Assembly (NCBI GenBank): GCA_035628915.1
Contig: DASPIW010000004.1
Coordinates: 1-64,000 of the forward strand
Direction: 5' to 3'
Length of the DNA: 64,000 nt
Origin: JARBUG01 sp035628915
GTDB taxonomy: Bacteria; Bacillota; Sulfobacillia; Symbiobacteriales; Symbiobacteriaceae
In this document: one piece after another, positions 41,195-54,952 of the stretch
Numbering within the stretch: position 1 is the first letter of the stretch
How the letters are laid out: each line of letters begins with the position of its first letter
Position numbers and translations under genes: made by a program
Notes under the pieces: generated by a model
Database searches by the model: none
What the model was told of the DNA's origin: nothing
Seen by the model: the letters and a program-made list of their open reading frames with translations, nothing else

Positions 41195-42376
41195 ATGATG
41201 CAGCGACTGATGGCCCTGGCGCAGAAGGAGTTCATCCAGATCCGGCGGGACCGCCGGACCTTGGCCATGATGATCGTGCTGCCCATTCTCTGGCTTGTCA
41301 TGTTCGGGTATGCCTTTAGTTTTGATGTCGGGGAAATCACCGTCGCCGTCGTGGACAAGAGCGGGACGGCGATCGGCGGCATGGTCGCCGATGCGTTCCG
41401 TACCTACGAGCGCTTCGTCCCGACTACCCTGGCCGATCAGTCTGAGGCGGGCATTCGCAGGGCACTGTACCGGGACGAACTGCAAATGGGGATCATCATC
41501 CCGGCGGGGTACGGCGAAGGTGGGAAGGGTACCCAAATGCAGGTCTTCCTCGACGGGGCTGATCTGTTTGCCGCCCAGACGGGCGCCCGCCTGCTGCAGA
41601 AAGCCCTGGAGCCGGTCCAAGACCAGATCAAGGCTGACCTGGAAGCCCGGACCAAGGCCGACATACAGCGGCGGCTGGCCGGCGCGACCGGCCTTTCGCC
41701 CGGGGCGCTCAACATTGCCCCTCCGGCGCCGCCGCAGATGATTCCTTCCGTGACGATCCTGTACAACCCTGAGCTCAAGAGTGCCAATGTGATGATTCCC
41801 GGCCTGCTCGGCCTGGTGATTATGTTCATGACCACCGTCATGTCGGCCATGGGGATCGTGCGGGAACGGGAGTACGGCACCATGGAGCAACTGGTGGTTA
41901 CCCCCATCAAGCCCGTGGAGCTGATGATCGGCAAGCTGCTGCCCTACCTGGTTGTTGGTGCCGTAGACTTCTTCCTGGTCTTCATTGCCGGCAAATATCT
42001 GTTCAACCTGACGTTCATGGGGAACCTGACGGTCTTCTTGCTGCTTAGTCTTCTGCTGGTCTTCACGACCCTGGGTCTGGGGCTGCTCGTTTCTACGGTG
42101 GCCCAGAATCAGCAGCAGGCGATGCAACTGGCGCTCTTTGTCATTCTGCCGCAGATTTTGTTGTCGGGTCTGATCTTCCCCCTGAGCTCGCTGCCGAAGT
42201 TCATCCAGTATATCGCCTACCTGCTGCCGTTCACGCACTACGTGCCGATTGCCCGGGGCATGTTCGTCAAGGGGCAGGGGCTGGATCTGCTCTGGCCGCA
42301 GGCAGTGACGTTGGGCGCCTATGCCGTAATCGTGGTCACGGCGGCTTCGCTCCGGTTCCGCAAGCGAATCGCCTAG
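41195..42376 (+). CDS. ABC-2 type exporter permease (YbhS/YhhJ-like), 393 aa
   Basis: A membrane subunit with one N-terminal segment, a large extracytoplasmic domain of about 150 residues and a C-terminal group of five segments. The conserved GIVREREYGTMEQLVVTPIKPVELMIGK motif is near residue 225. The start has AAGGAG nine bases upstream. It is followed by two separate ATPase genes. The E. coli YbhF protein carries both ATPase domains in one chain; here they are split. Confidence 0.92.
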   Translation: MMQRLMALAQKEFIQIRRDRRTLAMMIVLPILWLVMFGYAFSFDVGEITVAVVDKSGTAIGGMVADAFRTYERFVPTTLADQSEAGIRRALYRDELQMGIIIPAGYGEGGKGTQMQVFLDGADLFAAQTGARLLQKALEPVQDQIKADLEARTKADIQRRLAGATGLSPGALNIAPPAPPQMIPSVTILYNPELKSANVMIPGLLGLVIMFMTTVMSAMGIVREREYGTMEQLVVTPIKPVELMIGKLLPYLVVGAVDFFLVFIAGKYLFNLTFMGNLTVFLLLSLLLVFTTLGLGLLVSTVAQNQQQAMQLALFVILPQILLSGLIFPLSSLPKFIQYIAYLLPFTHYVPIARGMFVKGQGLDLLWPQAVTLGAYAVIVVTAASLRFRKRIA

Positions 42377-42388
42377 GAGGTGGAGTCG

Positions 42389-43282
42389 GTGGACTTTGCC
42401 ATCAGAATGACGGAGGTTAGCAAGTTCTACGGCGCCCACCGGGCCGTGGAGGGCATCAGCCTCACCGTCGCGCCGGGCGAACTGGTGGGCATTGTGGGGC
42501 CGGACGGTGCCGGCAAGACGACCCTGGCCCGGCTGGCAGCGGGCGTGATGGCACCCACTTCCGGCAGAGTGGAGCCGGAGTCCCGGGGGCGGGTCGGCTA
42601 TCTGTCCGGCCGCTTCAGCCTGTACCCGGAGCTGACTGTGCTTGAGAATCTGACCTTCTTCGCCAAGATTTACGGCATGGGCGCCGCCCAGGCTGCCGAG
42701 GCGTCGGAACGCCTGCTGGACTGGGTCGGACTGCTGCCGTTCAAAGCCCGCCTGGCGGGCGCGCTTTCCGGCGGCATGCGGCAGAAGCTGGCCCTGGCCA
42801 CCGCCGTCATTCACCGGCCGCCCACCCTGATTCTCGATGAGCCGACCACGGCGGTGGATCCCGTCGCCCGGGTCGACTTCTGGAAGCTGCTCCGGGAGCA
42901 GGCCCGCCAGGGCTGCGCCGTGCTGGTGACCACACCTTATATGGATGAAGCCGAAAACTGCGACCGGGTGGTACTTCTGCACCAGGGCCGGATTCTGTCC
43001 GCCGGCCCCGCCCAGGAGCTAAGAGGCCGCCTCCCGTTCCGCATGGCCCTGCTGACCCCGGCCGGGCATGCCCCTCAGCGGCGGGGTGACATGACAGCCG
43101 CGGCCAGCGGGCTCTCCGGCCTCCACTGGGCGATTCCCCTGGGCGCCGGTGTCCGCGTGGCCCTTGAGCCGGGTGCTCCTCTGAGCGCCCCCGCCGGGTA
43201 TACACTGCAGGAAGTCCCGGCGAACCTTGAAGATGCGTATATCTGGCTGTCCGGGGCGGCGGAGGAGGTGCAGGCCGGGTGA
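42389..43282 (+). CDS. ABC exporter ATP-binding protein, first of two
   Basis: An ATPase with Walker A GPDGAGKTTLAR, signature LSGGMRQKLALA and Walker B LILDEPTTAVDP, all intact. An unusual tail of 90 residues after the domain may be the regulatory part. GTG 42389 lies eight bases after AGGAGG; the GTG at 42380 overlaps that site. It overlaps the second ATPase gene by four bases. The pair probably works as a heterodimer with the permease at 41195. Confidence 0.9.
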   Translation: MDFAIRMTEVSKFYGAHRAVEGISLTVAPGELVGIVGPDGAGKTTLARLAAGVMAPTSGRVEPESRGRVGYLSGRFSLYPELTVLENLTFFAKIYGMGAAQAAEASERLLDWVGLLPFKARLAGALSGGMRQKLALATAVIHRPPTLILDEPTTAVDPVARVDFWKLLREQARQGCAVLVTTPYMDEAENCDRVVLLHQGRILSAGPAQELRGRLPFRMALLTPAGHAPQRRGDMTAAASGLSGLHWAIPLGAGVRVALEPGAPLSAPAGYTLQEVPANLEDAYIWLSGAAEEVQAG

Positions 43283-44004
43283 GCAACGCCATTGAAACCA
43301 GGGATCTGACCCGGCACTTCGGCCAGTTCACAGCGGTCGACTCGGTTTCGCTGGTGGTGCCGGAAGGCTGCGTCATGGGATTGCTGGGCGCCAACGGCGC
43401 CGGCAAGACCACCCTGATTCGCATGCTGCTGGGGTCACTGGCGCCTACCGGCGGTTCGGGACGTGTACTGGGCCACGACCTGCTGACTGACGCCGAGTCG
43501 ATTCGCCAGAAGGTCGGCTACATGTCGCAGCGGTTCAGCCTGTACCACGACCTGACGGTGGAAGAGAACCTGATCTTTTACGGCAAGGTGTACGGGCTGA
43601 AGGGCATAGGGCTGTCGGCCCGCAAGGATGAGCTGCTGGCTTGGGCAGGCCTGGGTGAGCAGCGTAAGCTGGTGACCGGCGAGCTGGGCGGCGGCCTGCG
43701 GCAGCGGCTGGCCTTTGCCTGTGCGATTCTGCACCGCCCGTCGCTGCTGCTGCTCGACGAGGCGACGTCCGGCGTCGATCCGGTCTCCCGGCGCAAGTTC
43801 TGGGACCTGATTTACGGCCTGTCCGACGGAGGCACGACCGTGCTTGTCACAACGCACTACATGGATGAGGCTGAGCACTGCGACCGCCTTGCCATGATGA
43901 ACGCCGGCAAGCTGGTGGCTATGGGCACCCCGGCAGACCTGCGGGCGCAGTATGCCGGGGGCGGCGGGCTGGACCAGGTCTTTGTCAACTTGGCTAAACG
44001 GTGA
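43279..44004 (+). CDS. ABC exporter ATP-binding protein, second of two
   Basis: A 241-aa nucleotide-binding domain protein. Walker A is GANGAGKTTLIR and Walker B LLLDEATSGVDPV. The signature reads LGGGLRQRLAFA, where the first Ser of LSGGQ is Gly, so that half-site may be weakened. GTG 43279 overlaps the previous stop (GTGA). The H-loop is in TTHYMDEAEHC. A terminator follows. Confidence 0.9.
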   Translation: MSNAIETRDLTRHFGQFTAVDSVSLVVPEGCVMGLLGANGAGKTTLIRMLLGSLAPTGGSGRVLGHDLLTDAESIRQKVGYMSQRFSLYHDLTVEENLIFYGKVYGLKGIGLSARKDELLAWAGLGEQRKLVTGELGGGLRQRLAFACAILHRPSLLLLDEATSGVDPVSRRKFWDLIYGLSDGGTTVLVTTHYMDEAEHCDRLAMMNAGKLVAMGTPADLRAQYAGGGGLDQVFVNLAKR

Positions 44005-44021
44005 AAGCCGCAGAAATGGAG

Positions 44022-44052
44022 AGGACCCGCGAACTCAATCGCGGATCCTTCC
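44022..44052 (+). terminator. Terminator of the TetR-controlled exporter operon
   Basis: Eleven-base arms (44022-44032 with 44039-44049) pair with one mismatch and a six-base loop, 18 bases after the ATPase stop, followed by TCCGT. Confidence 0.65.
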
Positions 44053-44099
44053 GTATATATGCTCGGCGGCGCCTCGTTGACAAGGAAGGGGGTGGACGC

Positions 44100-44177
44100 T
44101 TGAGCAAGCTTGGGGAACGGGTCTTCTTGCTCATTCTCTTGGCCCTCTTGCTGAAACTCCTCACCGTTCACTTGTAA
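44100..44177 (+). CDS. Candidate 25-aa hydrophobic peptide
   Basis: TTG at 44100 follows AAGGGGGTGG at suitable distance and opens a short frame ending at 44177. The product MSKLGERVFLLILLALLLKL has a basic start and a leucine-rich span, then a short tail. It ends at a small hairpin (GGGTGAG-GTT-CTCACCC). It could be a leader or membrane peptide. The ribosome site is the only direct support. Confidence 0.4.
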   Translation: MSKLGERVFLLILLALLLKLLTVHL

Positions 44178-44282
44178 CGGGTGAGGTTCTCACCCCGCAA
44201 GGCAACTAGACAACGGCGTCGCTGGGCTCGGTGTTTACGCACCGGGCCCTAATCAGTCTATCCGCCTTCTCCGGGCCTATAC

Positions 44283-45176
44283 CTACCTTTGCACCATATA
44301 GATGCCTGCTGCAACTCCAACCGTACCCACCAGGTCGAACCCGTACAGCGGCTCGCCCAACAGGAGGGCGCCCAGGAAGAGCCCCACCACCGGATTCAGA
44401 AAGAAGAACGCGCTCGCCTTGCTGGCGTCCCCGGTGCGCAGGAGCTGATACCAGATGATCATCGCCCCGCACGAGACGGCGAGGGCCAGGTAAGCCACGG
44501 CGCCCAACAGGCTCAGATTCCAGCCGACCGCTGCCACCGGCTCAAGCAGCAGGCTCGGCACCATCAGTACAAGGCCGGACGCCAGCAACTGGACTCCGTT
44601 CATCACGGTCAGTTCCTGGCGGGGCGCCCACCGCTTGAAAAGAATCGTACCGGTTACCATGAGGGCATTGGCAAACAGCATCAGCGCCATGGCGCCCGGC
44701 TGGTTAGCCGAACCGGTGCGGGTGTACATCACAGCGAAGACGCTGCCGAACGCGAGCAGGAACCCCGTCACCTTCACCGGTGTCAGCCGTTCACGGAGGA
44801 AAAGCGGTGCCACCATGGCCAGCATGAGTGGATTGGTTGATGCGATCACGGCGCCCATGCCGCCCGAAAGGTTGCGCAGGGCCAGGCCCGCAACCCCGAG
44901 ATACCCGGCGTTGTTGAGCAGCCCAATCAGGACAACCCGGGCCCATTCCCGCGGGGACCGCGGAAAAGAGTACCCGCGCAGGCGACTCCAGAGGAGGAGC
45001 AGCGCACCCGCGATCAGGAAGCGGACCGCCATGAGAAACAGGGGCGGGCTGCTGCGCAGCCCCACCTTGACGGCCATGAAGGCCGAAGCCCACAGGAGGG
45101 TAAACAGGAGCGCCAGAGCGGTATACAGGGAACTGGAGATCGTTTTCGGCGACGATGCCGTGGCTGTCTGCTGCAA
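44283..45176 (-). CDS. EamA/DMT-family transporter, 297 aa
   Basis: A drug/metabolite exporter with ten predicted membrane segments in two EamA repeats (SSLYTALALLFTLLWASAF in the first, LLGAVAYLALAVSCGAMII in the second). TTG 45176 is used, with GGAGAGG upstream and the frame closed soon before. It is transcribed after the GntR gene, 11 bases downstream. The substrate may be an amino acid or a metabolite sensed by that regulator. Confidence 0.88.
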   Translation of the reverse strand: MQQTATASSPKTISSSLYTALALLFTLLWASAFMAVKVGLRSSPPLFLMAVRFLIAGALLLLWSRLRGYSFPRSPREWARVVLIGLLNNAGYLGVAGLALRNLSGGMGAVIASTNPLMLAMVAPLFLRERLTPVKVTGFLLAFGSVFAVMYTRTGSANQPGAMALMLFANALMVTGTILFKRWAPRQELTVMNGVQLLASGLVLMVPSLLLEPVAAVGWNLSLLGAVAYLALAVSCGAMIIWYQLLRTGDASKASAFFFLNPVVGLFLGALLLGEPLYGFDLVGTVGVAAGIYMVQR

Positions 45177-45187
45177 GTTGTCCTCTC

Positions 45188-45850
45188 CTATTCGCCCGGC
45201 TGAAGTGCCCTGGCCAGAAAACGCCCGAGGCTCAGCCAGTTCTCTTCGACCAGGGCGGCGGCGTCGCGGGCGGCGCCCGCGCTCAGGGCCGCAAGAATAT
45301 CGCGATGCTGCTGCCAGGAAGTCTGACCGGCCAGAGAGCCAAATTGGGCTGCTTCCAGCCTCCGAACTTTCGGCATCGCCCTTTGAAGCGCGTGCTGGAT
45401 CTCGCGATTGTTCGACGAGCGCAGGAGCACCGCATGAAAGCGGTCATCCGCCCGGATGGCCCCGCCGGTGTCCCCGCTCTCCATGCATGCCCGAAGGGCA
45501 TCGTTGGCCGCTTGCATCTCCGCCAGGTCATCCGCCGACATGCGGTCGGCCGCGAGCCGCGTGGCAAGCGCATGCAGCGCTGCCACTACCGGAAAGGCGT
45601 CCCAGGCCTCGCGGGAGACCAGCGGCGTGACCCGCGTCATCGACCCCGGTATGGTTTCCACCAACCCTTCCGCCTCCAGGCGCTGAAGCGCTTCGCGCAC
45701 CGGCGTCCGGCTGACGCCAAGCTGCGGCGCCAGATCCAGATCTCTCAGCCGCTCGCCCGGGCCAATCTCCCCCGAAACGATAGCCGCCTGCAAAACCTGA
45801 TGCACGTGATCCCGCAGGGACTCCCTGGGAATCTTCGAAAGCTCTCTCAT
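45188..45850 (-). CDS. GntR-family (FCD) regulator, 220 aa
   Basis: A winged-helix domain (LAPQLGVSRTPVREALQRLEAEGLV near residues 40-65) with an FCD effector domain (DDRFHAVLLRSSNN, RRLEAAQF, WQQHRDILAAL). It is the first gene of a two-gene operon with the DMT exporter, so it probably controls that exporter. It is distinct from the lactate regulator and its operator. An AT-rich region upstream contains a spaced palindrome at 45888-45907. Confidence 0.9.
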   Translation of the reverse strand: MRELSKIPRESLRDHVHQVLQAAIVSGEIGPGERLRDLDLAPQLGVSRTPVREALQRLEAEGLVETIPGSMTRVTPLVSREAWDAFPVVAALHALATRLAADRMSADDLAEMQAANDALRACMESGDTGGAIRADDRFHAVLLRSSNNREIQHALQRAMPKVRRLEAAQFGSLAGQTSWQQHRDILAALSAGAARDAAALVEENWLSLGRFLARALQPGE

Positions 45851-45887
45851 CCGACCCTACACACCCTCCCGCCCTCACCAGATCCGT

Positions 45888-45907
45888 TGTGAATGCAATA
45901 TATCACA
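45888..45907. promoter_or_regulatory. Possible operator before the GntR-DMT operon
   Basis: TGTGA and TCACA are separated by ten AT-rich bases, 38 bases before the GntR start. It resembles a palindromic regulator site, but a CRP site would have a six-base spacer. Assignment to the local GntR protein is a guess. Confidence 0.3.
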
Positions 45908-46037
45908 TATCACCATGGTTACTCAATCCTTTCGTCCCTCTGGATTTCCGTGAACCAGGTGAAGTGAAAATGTTTTAACTATAAGAGAAACAAAAGAGGA
46001 TTATAAGGACGGGGTATAGAATAACCGTTGCCATTAT

Positions 46038-46133
46038 GCCGGCAGCCCGGTCATCCGCGGCATCCTGGTTTTTGTGCAGGTGCTGCCGGTGACGATGGTG
46101 TACGGCCCCATCGCTGCATATCTCGTAGCATAA
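46038..46133 (+). pseudogene. Remnant of an MFS (MHS-type) transporter
   Basis: A 31-codon piece reads AGSPVIRGILVFVQVLPVTM then VYGPIAAYLVA and stops. It resembles an interior segment of metabolite:H+ symporters, where a membrane span is followed by the YGP.AA motif. There is no start and no downstream part. The rest of 45908-46037 is AT-rich and shows nothing else. It may be the relic of an acetate or dicarboxylate transporter beside acs. Confidence 0.45.
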
Positions 46134-46162
46134 GGCGGCTGCCGACTGACGGGAGGATGAAC

Positions 46163-48130
<1,968 letters not shown>

Positions 48131-48140
48131 ACAGATGTGA

Positions 48141-48176
48141 AAAGGCCCGGGGAGCTGACATGCTCCCCGGGCCTTT
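48141..48176. terminator. Bidirectional terminator between acsA and purine permease
   Basis: A perfect 15-bp stem (48141-48155 with 48162-48176, loop TGACAT) has A on one side and T on the other, and serves both convergent genes. Confidence 0.9.
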
Positions 48177-48187
48177 GTGAATACACC

Positions 48188-49555
48188 TTAGAACCAGATG
48201 ATGCTGATCAGGAACAGGACCGTCAGAATCCAGGTCAGCGGCGTGACATCCTTCCACTTGCCCGTCAGGGTCTTGAGGAAGGCGTAGGTGCAGATCGACC
48301 AGATCAGGCCGTTGGCGATGGAGTAGGTCAGGGGCATCATGATGATCGCCAGGAAGGCCGGGATCGCTTCGGTGATGTCGTCAAGCTTGATCAGCGTGAT
48401 CGGCTCGAGCATCAGGAAGCCCACCAGGATCAGGGCTGGAGCCGTGGCTGCGCCGGGAATGATGGTCGCCAGCGGTGCGATGAAGAGGCAGAGCAGGAAC
48501 AGCACGGCCACCGTGACGGCGGTAAGGCCGGTCCGGCCGCCTTCGGCGATGCCGGCGGCGCTCTCGACGTAGGTGGTGGTGGACGAAGTGCCCACCAGGC
48601 CGCCGATCATCGAACCGGTGGAGTCGGCGATCAGGCCCTTGCCGGCCCGCGGGAAGGAGCCGGTTTTGTCGATCCAGCCGAGGCGGGTGGCCAGGCCGGA
48701 GAAGGTGCCGACCGTGTCAAACAAGTCGACAAACGTGAAGGTGAAGATAATCGTCCAGAGACCGACTTTCATCAGACCGCTGAAGTCCAGCTGCAGGAAG
48801 CCGCTGCTGAACGTCTCCCAGCTAGGCATGCTCAGCAGGCCGCCCCAGCCGGGCCAGAACGAGACCATGGTGCCTTCCTTGGCACCTGGCACAAAGAACC
48901 CAATGATCGTCGTGGCCAAAATGCCGATGACGAGGGCGCCCTTGACCTTGCGTGCTAGCAGGAACGCCATCAAGATCAGGCCGCCGATCGAAAGCAGCAC
49001 GCCCGGCGACGTCAGGTCGCCCATGGAAACCGCGGTGGCATCGTTCTTGACGACAATGCCTGCGTTGACAAGGCCGATAAAAGCGATGAAAAGGCCGATA
49101 CCGATGGAGACACCCAGTTTGATGTTCATGGGAATCTCCCGGATGATCCGTTCCCGGATCGGGAGGATTGTAAGGAGCAGGCAGATGACGCCATCCATAA
49201 AGACGGCGGCAAGGGCGACCTGCCACGTCAGCCCCATCTGGGCGACGGCGGTAAATGCGAAGAAGGCGTTCATGCCCATGCCGGGAGCGAGGGCAAAGGG
49301 GAGGTTGGCGTAGAGGCCCATCACCAGCGTGGCAGCCGCCGAAGCGATGGCAGTGGCCATCAACACGGCTTCCTTGTTCATGCCGGTGGTGCCGAGGATG
49401 TCGGGGTTCACGAACAGGATGTAGGCCATGGTCATGAAGGTTGTAAGGCCGGCAAGCAGTTCTGTTTTCACCGTGGTCTTGCTGGCGGTCAAAGCAAAGA
49501 ACTTCTCCGCCCAGCCATACTGCGGAACAGGTGCATCCTGGCGCTTCGCGGTCAT
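48188..49555 (-). CDS. AzgA/PbuG-type purine permease, 455 aa
   Basis: An NCS2-related transporter for hypoxanthine, guanine or adenine. The N-terminal ELLAGLTTFMTMAYILFVNP, APGMGMNAFF near residue 95, DLFDTVGTFSGLA near 275 and GTSSTTTYVESAAGIAEGGR near 320 are characteristic of the AzgA family. ATG 49555 is preferred because AGGAGG lies seven bases upstream, whereas ATG 49561 is only one base from it. It is divergent from the second hydroxylase operon, consistent with uptake of its substrate. Confidence 0.93.
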   Translation of the reverse strand: MTAKRQDAPVPQYGWAEKFFALTASKTTVKTELLAGLTTFMTMAYILFVNPDILGTTGMNKEAVLMATAIASAAATLVMGLYANLPFALAPGMGMNAFFAFTAVAQMGLTWQVALAAVFMDGVICLLLTILPIRERIIREIPMNIKLGVSIGIGLFIAFIGLVNAGIVVKNDATAVSMGDLTSPGVLLSIGGLILMAFLLARKVKGALVIGILATTIIGFFVPGAKEGTMVSFWPGWGGLLSMPSWETFSSGFLQLDFSGLMKVGLWTIIFTFTFVDLFDTVGTFSGLATRLGWIDKTGSFPRAGKGLIADSTGSMIGGLVGTSSTTTYVESAAGIAEGGRTGLTAVTVAVLFLLCLFIAPLATIIPGAATAPALILVGFLMLEPITLIKLDDITEAIPAFLAIIMMPLTYSIANGLIWSICTYAFLKTLTGKWKDVTPLTWILTVLFLISIIWF

Positions 49556-49831
49556 CTTCATGCCTCCTGTGCAGTCATTCGTGGTTCATACCGCCTTGGG
49601 TCCGAGTGACTTGCTGGCAGACGGGCATCGCCACTTTTGAGACTTATTCACCTCCAAACTGCGAATCGTACAACTTCGCAGTCAGAACCTTTTGCGTTTC
49701 GTGGCGAAAATCCTCCTGCACAAGCAGGAATATTTTTATGCTTGGTAAATGATAGCGTTGGAAATGAAGTGCGACTTCATTTTTGCGTGCTTGGCAAAGG
49801 CGTAGCGGCAGACGGAAGGGAGGCATTCCCT
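49556..49831. promoter_or_regulatory. Divergent control region with four palindromes
   Basis: Between the permease and hydroxylase genes lie ACTGCGAA/TTCGCAGT (49658-49682, nine-base gap), TTTCGTGGCGAAA (49697-49709), TCCTGC/GCAGGA (49714-49729) and AAATGAAGT/ACTTCATTT (49762-49782) followed by Ts. The second is a compact operator-like site; the last could end or attenuate plus-strand transcripts. No known purine riboswitch core was recognised. Confidence 0.55.
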
Positions 49832-50677
49832 GTGTTCTTACGTTTGCAGGCAATGGAACGGCCGGGTGACTTGGTGGAGGCGCTCCGGCTGCTGGCCCGG
49901 CCCGGTTACCGCCCCCTCGCGGGCGGCACGGCGGCCGTGGGGCCGGTGGATGCGCAGACGGTTGGCCTGGTTGACCTGTCCGGCCTGGACCTCCGGTTCA
50001 GCCGGATGGAGGAGGACGGGCTGGTGCTGGGCGCCATGACGACCCTGGACGAAATGCTGCGTCTGCCGGACTTGCTGCTGGCAGGCGGCGGTGTGCTCGG
50101 AAAGGCGGTGGAGCGGACCGGACCGCCGTCGCTGCTGGCCCGTGCCACGGTGGGCGGCAGCCTGGCCCGCCCTGACCTCGCCCCGGAGCTGGTTACTGCG
50201 CTGATGGCGCTGGACGCCCGGGTGTTGGTCGCAAGGTTGACCAACGAGCAACTGATTCATGACGACATGGATGTCGATGCGTTCCTGTCGCGGCAGAAGC
50301 CCGGCGCCCTGGTCGAGGCGATGCGCGTGCCGGTTCGGCCGGTGCTGGTGGGCTACGAGCGGGTGGCCCGGACACCGCGCGACCTGCCGGTGGTGGCGGT
50401 GGTAGCCGCCATGGAGCGAGACGGCCAGTTCGCCCATCGCGTGCGGATAGCCGCCTGCGGGCTGGCGCCGGTCCCCATCCGCCTGACAGCGGCGGAAGAC
50501 GTGCTGGAGGGCGCCGCCCCGGTCGCTGCGCTGGTCGAGAAGGCGGCGGAAGCCGCAGCGGCCGCCGTGGCGCCGTCGGGCGACCTGCGGGGCTCAGCCG
50601 AGTACCGGCAGCACCTGGCGGGGGTTCTGACACGGCGGGCGGTGGAAGCGGCGTCAGCACGCCTGGGAAGGATGTGA
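49832..50677 (+). CDS. FAD-binding hydroxylase subunit (YgfM-like)
   Basis: A 281-aa molybdopterin-dehydrogenase FAD subunit. The PCMH domain is shorter and more diverged than at 35599 (PLAGGTAAVGPVDAQ; ARATVGGSLARPDLAPELV). GTG 49832 follows GGGAGG by eight bases; earlier starts have no ribosome site. It is four bases before the fused FeS/Mo subunit, the same order as ygfM-xdhD in E. coli. Confidence 0.88.
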   Translation: MFLRLQAMERPGDLVEALRLLARPGYRPLAGGTAAVGPVDAQTVGLVDLSGLDLRFSRMEEDGLVLGAMTTLDEMLRLPDLLLAGGGVLGKAVERTGPPSLLARATVGGSLARPDLAPELVTALMALDARVLVARLTNEQLIHDDMDVDAFLSRQKPGALVEAMRVPVRPVLVGYERVARTPRDLPVVAVVAAMERDGQFAHRVRIAACGLAPVPIRLTAAEDVLEGAAPVAALVEKAAEAAAAAVAPSGDLRGSAEYRQHLAGVLTRRAVEAASARLGRM

Positions 50678-50681
50678 TCGC

Positions 50682-53537
<2,856 letters not shown>

Positions 53538-53546
53538 GGCAGCGCG

Positions 53547-54944
53547 ATGACTTCGATCCTGATCAAGAACGCCCGGAACATCATCACCATGGACGACCGG
53601 CGGAGCCGGGCGCCGGGCGGCAGCATCTACATTGAAGGGCCCGAAATCAAGGCGGTCGGTGCCATCAGCACCGATGTCAAAGCGGACCTGGTGATCGACG
53701 CCCGTGGCAAGGTCGTCATTCCCGGCATGGTCAACTGCCACCATCACCTCAGCCAGGTGCTGACGAAGAACGTACCGCTGGCCCAGGACAAGGAGCTGTT
53801 TCCCTGGCTGGTCACGCTCTACGAAGTGTGGCAGCACCTGCAGCCGGGCGACCTGCATGCCGGCGCCGCCGCGGGCCTGGGCGAACTGCTCAAGACGGGC
53901 TGCACCACGGCGGCGGATCACTTCTACGCCTTCCCCCGGGAGAGCCGGAACCTGCTGAACGAAGAGATTCAGGCGGCGCAGGAGTTGGGCATCCGCTTCC
54001 ACCCGACCCGCGGCTCCATGTCGCGGGGCAAGTCCCAGGGCGGCCTCCCGCCCGACGAACTGACCCAGACGGAAGATGAGATCCTCGCCGACACCCGCCG
54101 GGCCATTGAGAGCCATCACCAGCCCGGGCGCTTCGGTATGGTGCGGGTCGGGGTGGCGCCCTGCTCGCCCTTCTCCGTCACCACCGACCTGATGAAGGAG
54201 TCCGCCGCCCTCGCCCGGTCCTACGGCGTGCGGCTGCATACCCACCTGGCTGAGACGCTGGACGAGGAGAACTACTGCCGCGAAATCTACGGCATGCGGC
54301 CCCTGGAGTATATGGAGTCCACGGGCTGGATTGGCCCGGACGTCTGGTACGCCCACGGCATTCACTTCAGCGACGACGAGATCGTGCGCATCGGGGCGGC
54401 CCGGGCCGGCGTGGCGCACTGCCCGGTCTCCAACATGAAGCTCTCCTCCGGCGCCTGTCGCGTGCCCCACCTGCTGAAGGCGGGCGCCCCGGTGGGCCTG
54501 GGCGTGGACGGCTCCGCCAGCGCCGACAGCTCCAACATGCTGTTCGAGGCCAGGGTGGGCTACCTGCTGCACAAGCACGCTCACGGGCCGACGGCGGTTA
54601 CCGCCGAAGATATGCTCTGGCTGGCGACCCGGGGCGGAGCGGCGGTGCTGGGCCGGGACGACATTGGCAGCATTGAGGTGGGGAAGGCGGCGGACCTGGT
54701 GCTGATTGACGTCAACCAGGTCGGCTACGCCGGCGCCCTCCATGATGACGTGGGCATGCTGATGATGACCGGTTCCACCCAGGTGGTGGATACGGTGATC
54801 GTCAACGGGCAGGTGGTTGTGCAGGAGGGACGGCTGACCCGGGTCGATGAGGATGAGGTGATCCGCAAAGCGAACGCCTCCAGCACCCGACTCCTGGAGC
54901 TGGCGAAGCTGCACACGGGGAAGGATTTTCTACAGCGCGGCTGA
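53547..54944 (+). CDS. 8-oxoguanine deaminase-like amidohydrolase, 465 aa
   Basis: A zinc deaminase of the SsnA/guanine-deaminase group. Key segments: GMVNCHHHLSQVLTKNVP, HTHLAETLDEENYC, AHGIHFSDDEIVRIG, CPVSNMKLSSG and GLGVDGSASADSSNM. The last two are characteristic of 8-oxoguanine deaminases; isocytosine or guanine are alternatives. Position in the operon suggests it supplies oxopurines to the XdhD-like enzyme. A terminator follows. Confidence 0.88.
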   Translation: MTSILIKNARNIITMDDRRSRAPGGSIYIEGPEIKAVGAISTDVKADLVIDARGKVVIPGMVNCHHHLSQVLTKNVPLAQDKELFPWLVTLYEVWQHLQPGDLHAGAAAGLGELLKTGCTTAADHFYAFPRESRNLLNEEIQAAQELGIRFHPTRGSMSRGKSQGGLPPDELTQTEDEILADTRRAIESHHQPGRFGMVRVGVAPCSPFSVTTDLMKESAALARSYGVRLHTHLAETLDEENYCREIYGMRPLEYMESTGWIGPDVWYAHGIHFSDDEIVRIGAARAGVAHCPVSNMKLSSGACRVPHLLKAGAPVGLGVDGSASADSSNMLFEARVGYLLHKHAHGPTAVTAEDMLWLATRGGAAVLGRDDIGSIEVGKAADLVLIDVNQVGYAGALHDDVGMLMMTGSTQVVDTVIVNGQVVVQEGRLTRVDEDEVIRKANASSTRLLELAKLHTGKDFLQRG

Positions 54945-54952
54945 ACTGAGCA

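Noticed and set aside
42389..44004. Two ATPase genes as a broken YbhF-like fusion
   Set aside because: Each has its own ribosome site or coupled start and complete motifs, and they overlap by a normal GTGA junction, so they are separate genes.
45888..45907. CRP-type site TGTGA-N10-TCACA
   Set aside because: The spacer is ten rather than six bases, and CRP-cAMP control is not expected in this group; kept only as a weak palindrome.
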